DNA of 35,567 nt from Rhodoglobus sp. (GCA_025463605.1 JAODAV010000008.1:1-35567), one strand, 5' to 3'; counted from the stretch's first letter, positions 1-8,793 are shown. A program made the numbers and translations. The notes: generated from the sequence alone by a model not told the origin.

Positions 1-1487
1 CGCGCGCCTGGATCTCCGGCCCCACGATGACCTTGCCGGTCTGGGGGTCTACCGCGACGAAGATGGAGATGAAGCCCTCTTCGGCGAGGATGCGGCGGTC
101 TTTGAGGTCGGCATCCGTGATCTCACCGACGCTCGAGCCGTCGACGTAGACGTATCCGAGGTCGAGCTGGCCGACGACCTTCGCGACGCCGTCCCTGAGG
201 TCGATCACGGTGCCGTCTTCGGCGATGATCGTGTTCTCCTCGGGCACGCCCGTGTCGATCGCGAGCCGGGCGTTGGCGACGAGGTGGCGATACTCGCCGT
301 GCACGGGCAGCACGTTCTTCGGGCGCAGGATGTTGTAGCAGTACAGCAACTCCCCCGCGGCAGCATGCCCGGAGACATGCACTTTCGCGTTGGCTTTGTG
401 CACGACATTGGCGCCGAGCTTGGTGAGTCCGTTGATCACGCGATAGACGGCGTTCTCATTGCCCGGAATGAGGCTCGACGCGAGGATGACGGTGTCGCCT
501 TTGCCGACCTCGATCTGGTGCTCGAGGTTGGCCATGCGGGCCAGCACGGCCATGGGCTCGCCCTGGCTGCCCGTCGACATGTAGACGAGCTGGTTGTCGG
601 GAAGATCCGCAGCTTTCTTCGCCTCGAGGAGCACGCCGTCTGGCACCTTGAGGTAGCCGAGTTCGGCGGCGATCCCCATGTTGCGCACCATCGACCGGCC
701 CATGAGCACGACCTTGCGGTTGTTGGCGACTGCCGCGTCGAGAACCTGCTGCACACGGTGCACATGGCTCGAGAAGCTTGCCACGATGACACGGCGGGGG
801 GCCTTGGCGATGACGCCTTCGAGCACGGGACCGATGTCACGCTCGCTCGGCGTGAAGCCCGGAACATCCGCATTCGTCGAATCGGGGAGAAACAGGTCGA
901 CGCCCGCCTCGCCGAGTCGCGCAAAGGCGCGCAGATCGGTGATGCGATCATCGAGCGGAAGCTGGTCCATCTTGAAGTCGCCCGTGTGAAGCACGACACC
1001 GGCGACGGTCGTGATGGCGACGGCGAGCGCATCCGGAATGGAGTGGTTCACCGCGACGAACTCGAGGTCGAAGGGCCCGAGCTTCTCCTTCTGCCCCTCC
1101 TTGACGGTGAGGGTGTATGGCTGGATGCGGTGCTCTTTGAGCTTCGCCTCGATGAGCGCGAGCGTGAGAGTGCTTCCGAGCAGCGGGATGTCCTGGCGCA
1201 GTTTGAGCAGGTACGGCACCGCTCCGATGTGATCTTCGTGGCCGTGCGTGAGCACGATCCCGAGCACGTCGTCGAGTCGGTCCCTGATCGAACTGAAGTC
1301 GGGGAGGATGAGGTCGACCCCGGGCTGGTGCTCTTCCGGGAACAGAACGCCGCAGTCGACGATGAGGATCTTGCCGTCGATCTCGAAGGTCGTCATGTTG
1401 CGACCGATCTCGCCGAGACCGCCGATGGGCGTGACGCGGAGAGTTCCGGGCGCGAGAGGGGGTGGGTCGTAAACGGAGACTGGCATC
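1..1487 (-). CDS. rnj: Ribonuclease J (C-terminus beyond window)
   Basis: This is a metallo-beta-lactamase/beta-CASP ribonuclease with endo- and 5'-3' exonuclease activity in RNA decay and rRNA maturation. About 495 codons are visible, and the family is usually about 555 residues, so the C-terminal domain lies off the window. The N-terminus has the family pattern TPIGGLGEIGRN (residues 19-30). The zinc motif HGHEDH is at residues 81-86, followed later by HTGDFK, and the beta-CASP part contains VLPVHGEYRHL. The chosen ATG (1485-1487) follows an AAGG stretch and directly precedes the conserved start of the protein. It lies 66 nt downstream of dapA on the same strand and is probably cotranscribed with it. 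The dapA-rnj order is familiar from actinobacteria. No defect is visible in the part present. Confidence 0.96.
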
Positions 1488-1553
1488 TGTACCTTGCGTT
1501 GAAAGCGGTGGGGTCTTTGGCCCCCGGTGAAAGCCTGTGCTGTGTGTCGTGCG

Positions 1554-2528
1554 CTAGCGGGTGGTGCCGGCGACCTTGGGCAGGGCTCCGCCTGCCGCGG
1601 CATTGCGGTCGGGGCGGAAGTCGGAGAGGTCCACACCGGGAATGTCCTTGACGTGAGCCAGTTCGTCTTCGATCTGGGCGGCCTCCCAATCCTCCGGACC
1701 CACGAGCGGCAGGCGCACGCGCGGGCTGCCGATGCGGTGCAGACCGTGGAGGATGTACTTCGCCGCGACGGTGCCGGGTACGTGAGTCATGACGGCGCGC
1801 ACGAGCGGCTCGAGCGCCTTGTGAACGGCGGTCGCAGCCTTGAGATCGCCCGCGTTGACGGCGTCGACCATCTGGCGGTACGGCGTTGGGGCTATGTTGA
1901 CCGTGACGCCGATGAGTCCAGCAGCCCCGATCGACAGGTGCGGCAGCACGTTCGTGTCATCTCCGGACAGGTAGATGAGGTCGGTCTGGTTGAGCACCCG
2001 GCTCACCTCGGCGAAGTCGCCCTTTGCATCCTTCACGCCGCGGATGTTGGGGTGCTTGGACGCGCGCAGCAGCGTCTCGAACTTGATCGGCACTCCGGTG
2101 CGTCCGGGGATGTCGTAGAGGATGACCGGCATATCCGTAGCGTCGGCGATCATGCGGAAATGGGTGAGGATGCCCGCCTGCGTCGGCTTGTTGTAATACG
2201 GGGTGACAACGAGGTTGCCGTCAGCTCCCGCCTTCTCCGCCTTCTTCGCGATCTCGATCGCGTGCGCCGTCTCGTTCGAGCCGCCGCCGAAGATGATCTT
2301 CGCCCGGTCACCCGCGACCGCCTTGGCCACCTCGACCAGGCGGATCTTCTCGGGATCAGTGAGCGTGCTGGTCTCACCGGTCGTGCCGGTCACGACGATG
2401 CCGTCGGCTCCGCCGGTAACCACGTCGTCGATGTGCTTCTCGACGTCAGCCCAGTCGACCTCGCCATCGGCGGTGAACGGGGTGACGGTGGCCACGAGGA
2501 CCTGGCCGAAGGGATTGGCAATAGACAC
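1554..2528 (-). CDS. dapA: 4-hydroxy-tetrahydrodipicolinate synthase
   Basis: DapA condenses pyruvate with aspartate semialdehyde, the first committed step of the diaminopimelate/lysine branch, which feeds cell-wall synthesis. The 324-residue protein has normal length. It shows the GTTGETSTL loop (residues 48-56), the VVTPYYNKP segment, the catalytic tyrosine in ILYDIPGRTG (Y138) and the Schiff-base lysine in RGVKDAKGD (K166). The start is GTG at 2526-2528. No Shine-Dalgarno is visible, but TAACCT sits 7 nt upstream, which suggests a leaderless transcript. The gene is followed by rnj. dapB lies about 5.5 kb away in the same window and orientation, so two lysine-pathway genes are in the same neighbourhood but not one operon. 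Confidence 0.97.
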   Translation of the reverse strand: MSIANPFGQVLVATVTPFTADGEVDWADVEKHIDDVVTGGADGIVVTGTTGETSTLTDPEKIRLVEVAKAVAGDRAKIIFGGGSNETAHAIEIAKKAEKAGADGNLVVTPYYNKPTQAGILTHFRMIADATDMPVILYDIPGRTGVPIKFETLLRASKHPNIRGVKDAKGDFAEVSRVLNQTDLIYLSGDDTNVLPHLSIGAAGLIGVTVNIAPTPYRQMVDAVNAGDLKAATAVHKALEPLVRAVMTHVPGTVAAKYILHGLHRIGSPRVRLPLVGPEDWEAAQIEDELAHVKDIPGVDLSDFRPDRNAAAGGALPKVAGTTR

Positions 2529-2535
2529 GGGTTAC

Positions 2536-2541
2536 AGGTTA
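2536..2541 (-). promoter_or_regulatory. Putative -10 element of dapA (leaderless)
   Basis: The hexamer TAACCT lies 7 nt upstream of the GTG start. There is no purine-rich ribosome site before the start. The spacing would place transcription initiation at or next to the start codon. No good -35 is visible. Confidence 0.5.
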
Positions 2542-2660
2542 CCCCGCGGCCGAGGCCGATTCGTAGCGCCGGTGCAGGTCGCCGCCGGTTGCACCGCCAG
2601 CGACGGATGGCCGACCCGACACGCCGTCGGCGCACCGTCGGTTCCGGCGAGTCTCGCGGC

Positions 2661-3551
2661 TCATCCGTCGCTGAGGTCCAGGTGCAACCCGCGATCGACA
2701 TAGGCGAGCACCGCCGCGAGCACCGCATCGGGCTCGAACATCACTTGCGAGTAGTCGAACCGCAGCACGATGAATCCCAACGCGGCAAGCTCCGCGTCCC
2801 GGCGCAGATCGCGCAGCCGATCTGCTCTGCTTCCGTGGTGGGCCTCGCTGTCGCACTCGATGACGAGACGGTCACCGATCAGAAGGTCGACCCGGTCAAG
2901 GTCGGACAGTGGCACGGCGACCTGTGGCCTCGCGGTCACGCCGGCCTGGCCCAGCATCACCCTGAGGACGCTCTCGGTGCCAGACTCGGCCGCCGGGTTG
3001 ACTCTCGAGAACAGCCGCGCGAATCGCGCGGGCACGGCTCGCTGGATCGCGGCCAGATCGGTGCGATCAATCGGATGCGTGCGCAGCGCGGAGTCGATGA
3101 TCGCCACGGCGAAGTGCTCCGGCACCGTCAGGATGCACTGCCGCAAGGTCTCGAGGACGGGCGAGATCCCTAGGCCCTGCGCAATCGGTCGCGGCAGCGG
3201 TGCCCACAGCACGCGGACGTCGTCGCGGTCGCCGAGCGGGCGGCTCGCGTCATCCGGGTCCCGTAATCGCGTCGCGGAGTTGCTCACCTCGACGACGAGG
3301 TGGCGGGAGGGTGGTGCCCAGATGCCGTGGGCGCGAGCGGCTGACGTACCGGCGAGGCGACCGCCGACCCGGGCAGCCCTGACCAGCTCATGGGACGCCC
3401 ACGGCGACGCGTAGATCCCGCGACGCACACGCAGCACCTTGCCCGCCGCAGCAGCGTTCTCGACCCGGTCCGGCGGATAGCCGGCCGATCGCAGGGTTGT
3501 CACGTGGGCAACCGCCCCGTTCTCGGTGAGGTAGTCGGCGACGTCACGCAT
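2661..3551 (-). CDS. AbiEi-type antitoxin-domain protein with DUF559-like nuclease fold
   Basis: The N-terminal 50 or so residues (MRDVADYLTENG...RRGIYAS) resemble the winged-helix domain of type IV toxin-antitoxin AbiEi proteins. The C-terminal part (about residues 200-290: VDLLIGDRLVIECD, AHHG, DLRRDAELAALGF) resembles DUF559/Vsr-like PD-(D/E)XK nucleases, with acidic residues at the expected strand positions. No AbiEii partner lies beside it, so it is a solo protein of a type common in actinobacteria whose function is not established. I prefer the ATG at 3549-3551, which has CACGAT 6 nt upstream, over a GTG six codons earlier (3567-3569). It lies between dapA and folA on the same strand, 132 nt upstream of dapA, so it may have entered a conserved housekeeping run. 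The family resemblance is confident, the activity is not. Confidence 0.85.
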   Translation of the reverse strand: MRDVADYLTENGAVAHVTTLRSAGYPPDRVENAAAAGKVLRVRRGIYASPWASHELVRAARVGGRLAGTSAARAHGIWAPPSRHLVVEVSNSATRLRDPDDASRPLGDRDDVRVLWAPLPRPIAQGLGISPVLETLRQCILTVPEHFAVAIIDSALRTHPIDRTDLAAIQRAVPARFARLFSRVNPAAESGTESVLRVMLGQAGVTARPQVAVPLSDLDRVDLLIGDRLVIECDSEAHHGSRADRLRDLRRDAELAALGFIVLRFDYSQVMFEPDAVLAAVLAYVDRGLHLDLSDG

Positions 3552-3717
3552 CGGACGATCGTGCGGCACCGGCGCGGACGCGAGGCTTCAGCGGACGCAA
3601 CTGGGGTGCGGCCCGGCCGGCGGGGCGCTGTTCAGGAGCAGTGGCCGTCGACGGACAAACTCGACGACACGCCGGGCCCACAGACCGACGCGCCGACCGG
3701 AGCGCGACCTGTCCGTC

Positions 3718-3850
3718 GTTGGCGGTGGGGCGAGGCTGTGGGAGTTGGCCGCTGGGGCGGGCGGTGGGAGTTGGCCGCTGGGGCGGGCGGTGGGGGTTGG
3801 CCGCTGGGGCGAGGCGGTGGGGGTTGGCCGGTACGGCTGGGCAGGCGGGT
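3718..3850. repeat. G-rich 26-27-bp imperfect tandem repeat downstream of folA
   Basis: Copies begin at 3718, 3744, 3770, 3796 and 3823. The last is partial and offset by one base. The core is GTTGGCCGCTGGGGCGGGCG on the plus strand and the first copy is degenerate. The unit is not a multiple of three and no reading frame makes a credible protein, so it is noncoding. It lies just past the folA stop (3873) in the 3552-3872 gene-free gap. I see no gene, terminator or other element in the rest of that gap (3552-3717). The runs of three to five G on one strand could form G-quadruplexes. Confidence 0.85.
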
Positions 3851-3872
3851 GTGGCGGTGTGGCAGCGGCCGG

Positions 3873-4370
3873 CTACGCGCGATCGTACGAGACGAACCGG
3901 TACGGGATGCCCGTGGGCGAGGTCTCCCAGCCCGACCCCGGTTCCACGGCCACCGCGATCCAGCCGTCGTCGATCGCCGGGGCGAAGGAGTCACCCGGGT
4001 AGCTCGCATCGATCTCGGTCACTTCCAGCCGGTCGGCACGGTCGATCGCTTCCCGGAAGATCTGCCCTCCCCCGATCACCCAGGTGCGGTCGGCGCCGGC
4101 CACGAGTTCGAGCGCGTCGTCGAGACTGTGCGCGACCTCGACGCCCTCGGCCCTCCAGTCGGGCTGGCGGGTGATGACGATGTTGCGGCGCCCGCGCAGG
4201 GGCCGGAAGCGCGGCGCGATCGAGTCCCAGGTACGTCGGCCCATCACGACGGGGCTGCCGAGGGTGACCCGCTTGAAGTGGGCGAGATCCTCGGGTAGGT
4301 GCCACGGCATCCCGCCGCCTTGTCCTATCACGCCGCCCCTGGCCTCGGCCCAGATCAGGCCGACGCTCAT
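3873..4370 (-). CDS. folA: Dihydrofolate reductase
   Basis: FolA reduces dihydrofolate to tetrahydrofolate with NADPH, regenerating the cofactor consumed by ThyA. The protein has 165 residues, normal for the family. It begins with [10 protein letters not shown] and has the substrate-loop and active-site segment [14 protein letters not shown], the [11 protein letters not shown] motif and the cofactor-binding WVIGGGQIF motif. Its ATG (4368-4370) overlaps the thyA stop as ATGA, so the two genes are translationally coupled. Any upstream in-frame extension would run through thyA sequence and is not real. The tandem G-rich repeat begins 22 nt past the stop. No clear hairpin terminator is visible. 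Confidence 0.97.
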   Translation of the reverse strand: MSVGLIWAEARGGVIGQGGGMPWHLPEDLAHFKRVTLGSPVVMGRRTWDSIAPRFRPLRGRRNIVITRQPDWRAEGVEVAHSLDDALELVAGADRTWVIGGGQIFREAIDRADRLEVTEIDASYPGDSFAPAIDDGWIAVAVEPGSGWETSPTGIPYRFVSYDRA

Positions 4371-5173
4371 ACGGCGACAGCGCCGCGGATTGCGGGGTGG
4401 TGCTGGTAATTCTCGACCGTGAAATCCTCGTACTCGTAGTCGAAGATGCTGTCGCGTGCTCCTCCGACTCGCACGGTCGGGAACGGGAACGGCTCGCGCG
4501 TGAGCTGCTCGGTCACCTGCTCGAGGTGGTTGTCGTAGATGTGGCAGTCGCCGCCGGTCCAGACGAAGTCGCCGACCGCGAGCCCGGTCTGCTCGGCGAC
4601 GAGGTGGGTGAGGAGCGCGTAGCTCGCGATGTTGAACGGAACGCCGAGGAACAGGTCGGCGCTGCGCTGGTAGAGCTGGCACGACAGCTTGCCCTCGGCG
4701 ACGTAGAACTGGAACAGTGCGTGGCAGGGGGCGAGCGCCATGTCGGGGATGTCGGCCGGATTCCACGCCGAGACGATCAGCCGGCGAGAGTCGGGATTGG
4801 CTTTGATCGCGTCGATGACCTCGGACACCTGATCGATCTGCTCGCCGCTCGGCGTCGGCCACGAGCGCCACTGCACGCCATAGACGGGCCCGAGCTCGCC
4901 GTCCGCGTCCGCCCACTCGTCCCAGATGGTGACACCGTTGTCGCGCAGCCAGCCGACGTTGCTGTCGCCGCGCAGAAACCAGAGCAACTCGTAGGCGATC
5001 GACTTGAAGTGCACGCGTTTGGTGGTGACGAGCGGAAAACCCTGCGAGAGGTCGAACCGCAACTGGCGGCCGAACACGCTTCGCGTTCCCGTGCCCGTAC
5101 GGTCGGTCTTGTGCACGCCGTTCTCGAGCGTGTCGCGCAGAAGGTCTTCGTAGGTGGGATTCGTCGCGCTCAT
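4367..5173 (-). CDS. thyA: Thymidylate synthase
   Basis: ThyA methylates dUMP to dTMP using methylenetetrahydrofolate and yields dihydrofolate for the next gene, folA. The 268-residue protein has the usual length. It carries the catalytic cysteine in [10 protein letters not shown] (about C150), the phosphate-binding [13 protein letters not shown] segment and the conserved N-terminal [11 protein letters not shown] loop. The ATG at 5171-5173 is chosen because it matches the family N-terminus. TACCAT lies 7 nt upstream with no Shine-Dalgarno, consistent with a leaderless message. It is divergent from the thioredoxin gene, with an 84-nt gap that holds both promoters. Confidence 0.97.
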   Translation of the reverse strand: MSATNPTYEDLLRDTLENGVHKTDRTGTGTRSVFGRQLRFDLSQGFPLVTTKRVHFKSIAYELLWFLRGDSNVGWLRDNGVTIWDEWADADGELGPVYGVQWRSWPTPSGEQIDQVSEVIDAIKANPDSRRLIVSAWNPADIPDMALAPCHALFQFYVAEGKLSCQLYQRSADLFLGVPFNIASYALLTHLVAEQTGLAVGDFVWTGGDCHIYDNHLEQVTEQLTREPFPFPTVRVGGARDSIFDYEYEDFTVENYQHHPAIRGAVAV

Positions 5174-5180
5174 CGCGTCG

Positions 5181-5186
5181 ATGGTA
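5181..5186 (-). promoter_or_regulatory. Putative -10 element of thyA (leaderless)
   Basis: TACCAT lies 7 nt upstream of the thyA ATG. There is no ribosome-binding site in between, so initiation would fall at or next to the start codon. No convincing -35 is visible. Confidence 0.5.
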
Positions 5187-5257
5187 CCCCCGCGACAGGT
5201 CGTAATAGACGGAAACACTCCGTCCGCGCCACCGCTACGGCAATATCGTGACGAATC

Positions 5258-5689
5258 ATGAACCCCCTCCTCGTTATCGTCGCGCTGGCAGGGCTCGTCG
5301 CGCTCGCGACCGGGCTCGGGTTCGCGTGGCGCTCGCAGCAGGGGCGCGTGCGGCACACCGACGGGCGCACGATCGTGCGAGTCGCCGACGTTCCCGGCGT
5401 GCGCCGCTTCGCCGCCGGTGCGACGCTGCTGCAGTTCTCGACCGAGGTGTGCGCGCCGTGCGCGTCGACCCGCGTGGTGCTCGGTGACCTCGCATCCACT
5501 CGACGCAACGTCACGCACGTCGATCTCGACGTCACCAATCGGCCCGACCTCGCCAGCCGGTTCCACATCATGCAAACCCCGACGACGCTCATCCTTGATC
5601 GCAAGGGCGTCGTGCGCGCCCGTATCGGCGGAGCGCCCCGACGCGACGATCTGACCGCAGAACTCGACAGGATCCTGGTGGCAGCGTGA
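5258..5689 (+). CDS. Membrane-anchored thioredoxin-like protein
   Basis: The 143-residue protein has an N-terminal hydrophobic segment (about residues 3-23) that should anchor it in the membrane. A thioredoxin fold follows, with the redox motif CAPC at residues 65-68, inside [11 protein letters not shown], and the cis-proline segment MQTPTTLIL. It is likely a thiol-disulfide reductase or oxidase, and which side of the membrane it faces is not certain. The ATG at 5258 has TATCGT 8 nt upstream, so it may be nearly leaderless. Its stop overlaps the next gene by four bases (GTGA), so it is coupled to the DUF4395 protein, a partnership I recall from other actinobacteria. Confidence 0.9.
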   Translation: MNPLLVIVALAGLVALATGLGFAWRSQQGRVRHTDGRTIVRVADVPGVRRFAAGATLLQFSTEVCAPCASTRVVLGDLASTRRNVTHVDLDVTNRPDLASRFHIMQTPTTLILDRKGVVRARIGGAPRRDDLTAELDRILVAA

Positions 5690-6192
5690 GCGACAAACCC
5701 CGAGGAATCGACCCACGCGGCCCACGGTTCACGGCCGCGGTCACCGCCGTCGTGATGCTCGTCGTCGTCGGACTGGGGCTCGCGACACCGCTCGGCTCCA
5801 GTGTCACAGAACGTGCGACAGAGCCCGCCTTCATCATCTTGGGTATCGCGACCCTCGTCTTCGCGTGGGGCGCGTTCGCAGGTGTGCAGCGCCATCCCCT
5901 CGGTGTCGTCTTTCGCGCCCTCATCAAGCCGCGCCTCGCGCCGCCCACCGATCTCGAGGATCCCACGCCACCGACCTTCGCGCAGGGGGTCGGGTTCGTG
6001 ATCACGCTGACCGGTTCGGCGCTGCACCTCGCGGGAGTGCCGTACGCGCTCACGATCGCGGCGAGCGCAGCGTTCATCGCCGCGTTCCTCAATTCGGTGT
6101 TCGCATTCTGTCTCGGATGCCAGATCTATCTGCTTCTCGTGCGGGCGGGCATCCTCGGGCGTCGCAAGAGCAGGGGTGCCGCCACGGCGTAG
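5686..6192 (+). CDS. DUF4395 family membrane protein
   Basis: The 168-residue integral membrane protein shows the family signature [13 protein letters not shown] near the N-terminus and [10 protein letters not shown] near the end. Hydrophobic segments lie at about residues 17-38, 48-66, 100-117 and 120-150. The CLGC pair (C142, C145) in or at the edge of the last helix is a possible membrane redox centre that could exchange electrons with the coupled thioredoxin. That role is inference, since the family has no established function. The GTG start overlaps the previous stop (GTGA), and no independent ribosome site is needed. Confidence 0.88.
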   Translation: MSDKPRGIDPRGPRFTAAVTAVVMLVVVGLGLATPLGSSVTERATEPAFIILGIATLVFAWGAFAGVQRHPLGVVFRALIKPRLAPPTDLEDPTPPTFAQGVGFVITLTGSALHLAGVPYALTIAASAAFIAAFLNSVFAFCLGCQIYLLLVRAGILGRRKSRGAATA

Positions 6193-6229
6193 TCCGCCTA
6201 GTCTGGAATCTGACGAAGGGACACCAACA

Positions 6230-6655
6230 ATGTCAGTGACGAGCGAAGCAACGACCCTGTGGTTCGGAGATTTGAAGAGCGGATCCGGGACGACATCACT
6301 TGACTCGTCCGACGTAGCGGAGTTCCCCGTGAGTTGGGCCGCACGCGCCGAAGGCGTCGCGGGCCGGACCAACCCCGAAGAGCTGTTGGGCGCCGCGCAT
6401 TCGGCCTGCTACTCCATGGAGTTCTCTAGCCAGCTTGCGAAGAACGGCACCCCGCCCGAGAGCCTGCAGGTCACCGCCGCAGTCACATTCGAGGTCGGCG
6501 AGGGCATCACGGGCAGCCACCTGCTCGTCAGCGCCAAGGTTCCCGGCATCTCGGACGACGACTTCCAGCGCATCGCCGAATCAGCCAAGTCCGGATGCCC
6601 CGTGTCCCAGGCCCTCGCCGGAATCCCCATCACCCTCGAAGCCAGCCTGGCTTAG
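6230..6655 (+). CDS. OsmC family peroxiredoxin
   Basis: OsmC/Ohr proteins reduce organic hydroperoxides through two cysteines. The 141-residue protein has both: C60 in AAHSACYSM and C123 in SGCPVSQALA. The conserved NPEELLGAAH segment is also present. The ATG at 6230 follows GAAGGG about 10 nt upstream. In-frame codons further upstream run into the DUF4395 gene and do not fit the family N-terminus. It lies 37 nt after the DUF4395 gene on the same strand, extending the redox group. Confidence 0.93.
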   Translation: MSVTSEATTLWFGDLKSGSGTTSLDSSDVAEFPVSWAARAEGVAGRTNPEELLGAAHSACYSMEFSSQLAKNGTPPESLQVTAAVTFEVGEGITGSHLLVSAKVPGISDDDFQRIAESAKSGCPVSQALAGIPITLEASLA

Positions 6656-6678
6656 TGGCGGCGGTAGGGGCCCGCCCG

Positions 6679-7563
6679 ATGCGCGTGCTCGTGGCGGGCG
6701 CATCCGGGTATATCGGCACCGAGCTCTGCCGACAACTGGAGGCCGACGGGCACACCATCTCTCGGCTCGTGCGGCGCGCGCCGCAGACAGCCGATGAGTT
6801 CCAGTGGTCGCCGTCGGAGCGCACCGTCGATCCGGCCGCGATCGAGCAGGCCGATGCCGTGATCAATCTCGCGGGTGCGTCGACGGGCCGCATCCCGTGG
6901 ACGCGGTCGTACAAGAAGGAGATCCTCTACTCGCGCGTCAACGGCACTCGCACTCTCGCCGAGGCGATCGGCGCGGCCAAGAGTCCGCCGGGTGTCTTCC
7001 TCAACAGCTCGGCGGTGGGCTACTACGGCGACCGACCCGGCGACGTGCTCACCGAGGACTCCTCGAAGGGGGCCGGCTTTCTGAGCGATGTCGTCGAGGC
7101 GTGGGAGACCGCAGCGCGGCTCGCGCCGACCGGCACGCGCACGGTGAGGTTCCGCACGGGAATCGTCGTCGGTCGGGGCGGTGCATTCACGCCGCTGATT
7201 CCCCTCACATTCCTTGGCCTCGGTGCGCGGTATGGCTCCGGCAAGCAGAACTGGGCGTGGGTCGCCCTGCACGACACGGCAGCCGGAATCAAGCATCTGC
7301 TCAGTTCAAACCTCGAGGGCGTCGTGAACATCACGGGACCGACGCCCGCGACCTCGGGAGAGATCACCCACGCGCTGGCACAAGCGATGAGCCGATGGGA
7401 TCCGTGGGTGGTGCCAGAGTTCGCGATCAGACTGCTGGGTGATGCGGGCGTCGACATGCTGCTGCGCAGTGAGAATGTCGCGTCCCCGCGACTTCTCGCC
7501 GACGGTTTCGTCTTCCGCTACGAGACGGTGGAGAAGGCGATCGGCCAGATCGTCACGAGCTAG
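6679..7563 (+). CDS. TIGR01777 / SDR39U1-type NAD(P)-dependent epimerase
   Basis: This is an extended short-chain dehydrogenase-like protein of 294 residues. The nucleotide-binding GASGYIG loop is at residues 7-13, and NLAGAS, NSSAVGYYGD and the C-terminal SPRLLADGF segment all follow the TIGR01777 pattern. The substrate is unknown for this family. The ATG at 6679 follows GGTAGGGG. A GTG overlapping the OsmC stop (6655) is an alternative that would add eight residues. Its 3' end overlaps the convergent gene on the other strand by 11 bp. Confidence 0.92.
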   Translation: MRVLVAGASGYIGTELCRQLEADGHTISRLVRRAPQTADEFQWSPSERTVDPAAIEQADAVINLAGASTGRIPWTRSYKKEILYSRVNGTRTLAEAIGAAKSPPGVFLNSSAVGYYGDRPGDVLTEDSSKGAGFLSDVVEAWETAARLAPTGTRTVRFRTGIVVGRGGAFTPLIPLTFLGLGARYGSGKQNWAWVALHDTAAGIKHLLSSNLEGVVNITGPTPATSGEITHALAQAMSRWDPWVVPEFAIRLLGDAGVDMLLRSENVASPRLLADGFVFRYETVEKAIGQIVTS

Positions 7564-7996
7564 TGCGCTCGAGCGCGATCGCCTTGCGGGTCGCCCAGCG
7601 CGCGCGACCCCGATCGCCGCTCGCGTCGTAGGCGAGGCCAAGCCGCAGCCACGCTCGCCAGGAGTCCGGAGCGCCCTCGACCTCTGCCTTGTACTTCGGG
7701 AACTCCCGGTCTGCGGCGACGGGATCCGGCCGACCGCTCGGCAGGCGGGGCAGGTCGTCCACTGGCAGTCCGCCTTCCTCTCCGAGCAAGCGCACGAGCC
7801 GTTCGCCGCGGGTGACGAACACGAGTTCGGCGGTGAGCGCCCAGGCACCCAGTAGCGGGAGCACGGCGAGCGCGATGCCGAGGCCTTTCGCGAACCCGTT
7901 CTCGTCGAACAGGAGCCGGATGGCGTACTGCGCGACGAACACCAGGTAGAGAGCGAGGAGCGCCGCCATCACAAGGGCGGCGATGCGGGCCTTCAT
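7553..7996 (-). CDS. Small membrane protein with TPR-like tail
   Basis: The protein has 147 residues, with two hydrophobic helices (about 5-27 and 38-60) and a soluble tail. The tail ends in a single helix pair, WRAWLRLGLAYDASGDRGRA, that resembles one tetratricopeptide repeat. No family is recognised with certainty. It starts 13 nt downstream of the dapB stop on the same strand and is almost certainly cotranscribed with dapB. No strong Shine-Dalgarno precedes the ATG at 7994-7996. The 3' end overlaps that of the epimerase gene. Confidence 0.82.
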   Translation of the reverse strand: MKARIAALVMAALLALYLVFVAQYAIRLLFDENGFAKGLGIALAVLPLLGAWALTAELVFVTRGERLVRLLGEEGGLPVDDLPRLPSGRPDPVAADREFPKYKAEVEGAPDSWRAWLRLGLAYDASGDRGRARWATRKAIALERTSS

Positions 7997-8009
7997 GCCG
8001 CGAACAGAA

Positions 8010-8759
8010 TCACGACGCGGACGTATCGAGGCCGAGATCGATGAGCTTGTCGAGCCCCACGACCACTCCGCGAGCCGAGCGCGCGGCGCGAAGTGCGAGA
8101 AGGATTCCGGCCTCGTACGCGTTCGGGGCGAGCGTTTCGTGGCTGAGCGTGAGCACTTCCCCGTTGCCGCCGAAGATGACGTCTTGTTTGGCAACGACCC
8201 CCTGCATGCGCAGGCTGTGGATCGGGATGCTCGACACCTGCTGCCCTCGCGCCCGCTGGTCGACATGAGGCGCGACGACGGGACCGAGGTTGCCGCGAGC
8301 CGCGCCCATGAGCTCCGCGGTGCGCACCGCCGTGCCTGAGGGCGAGTCGATTTTCGACGCGTGGTGCGCCTCGATGATCTCGATCGAGTCGAAGAAGCGC
8401 GCGGCCATGGCGGCGAACGAGGTCGCGAGCACCGAGCCGATCGAGAAGTTCGGAACGATGATGACGCCGACGTCGGGGTTGCCGGCAATGGTGCGCTCGA
8501 GCGTTGTGATTCGCTCGCTCGACCAGCCGGATGTGCCCACGAGCACGTTGATTGCGTGGGCGACCGCGAACTCGACGACCTGCTGCGACACGGCGGGCAG
8601 CGTGACATCGACGACGAGGTCCGCCCCGAGCATGTCGCTCAACGGGCCCTTCGAGTCGATCTGCGCGACGAGTTCGAATTCGTCGGATGCCTCGATGATC
8701 TGGGAGGTGAGCTGGCCCATCTTGCCGGTCGCGCCGACGACGGCGACTCTCGTTGTCAT
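8010..8759 (-). CDS. dapB: 4-hydroxy-tetrahydrodipicolinate reductase
   Basis: DapB reduces the DapA product with NAD(P)H in the diaminopimelate/lysine pathway. The protein has 249 residues, as expected. It has the N-terminal dinucleotide loop VVGATGKMG, the VGTSGW segment, the catalytic EAHHASKIDSPSGT motif (H132, H133, K136) and a conserved C-terminal LSHETLAP region. The ATG at 8757-8759 has TAGATT exactly 6 nt upstream, with TTGGCC 16 nt before that, so this looks like a leaderless promoter. It is divergent from the GNAT gene with only 52 nt between the starts. Confidence 0.97.
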   Translation of the reverse strand: MTTRVAVVGATGKMGQLTSQIIEASDEFELVAQIDSKGPLSDMLGADLVVDVTLPAVSQQVVEFAVAHAINVLVGTSGWSSERITTLERTIAGNPDVGVIIVPNFSIGSVLATSFAAMAARFFDSIEIIEAHHASKIDSPSGTAVRTAELMGAARGNLGPVVAPHVDQRARGQQVSSIPIHSLRMQGVVAKQDVIFGGNGEVLTLSHETLAPNAYEAGILLALRAARSARGVVVGLDKLIDLGLDTSAS

Positions 8760-8765
8760 CCGCCA

Positions 8766-8793
8766 AATCTACCAACCATCGAGGAGCGGCCAA
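8766..8793 (-). promoter_or_regulatory. Putative leaderless promoter of dapB
   Basis: TTGGCC (8788-8793) and TAGATT (8766-8771) are separated by 16 nt, and TAGATT is 6 nt from the ATG. It overlaps the region that must also hold the GNAT promoter on the other strand. Confidence 0.6.

Noticed and set aside
284..1651. Long plus-strand ORF of 455 codons
   Set aside because: It runs antisense to rnj, lacks family motifs and has the composition of a GC-rich shadow. The real gene is on the minus strand.
3718..3850. Possible CRISPR array
   Set aside because: The copies are contiguous with no unique spacers and the unit is imperfect, so it is a simple tandem repeat.
3632..4009. Minus-strand proline-rich ORF of 125 codons
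   Set aside because: It overlaps folA out of frame and reads through the tandem repeat. The proline content is a by-product of the repeat.
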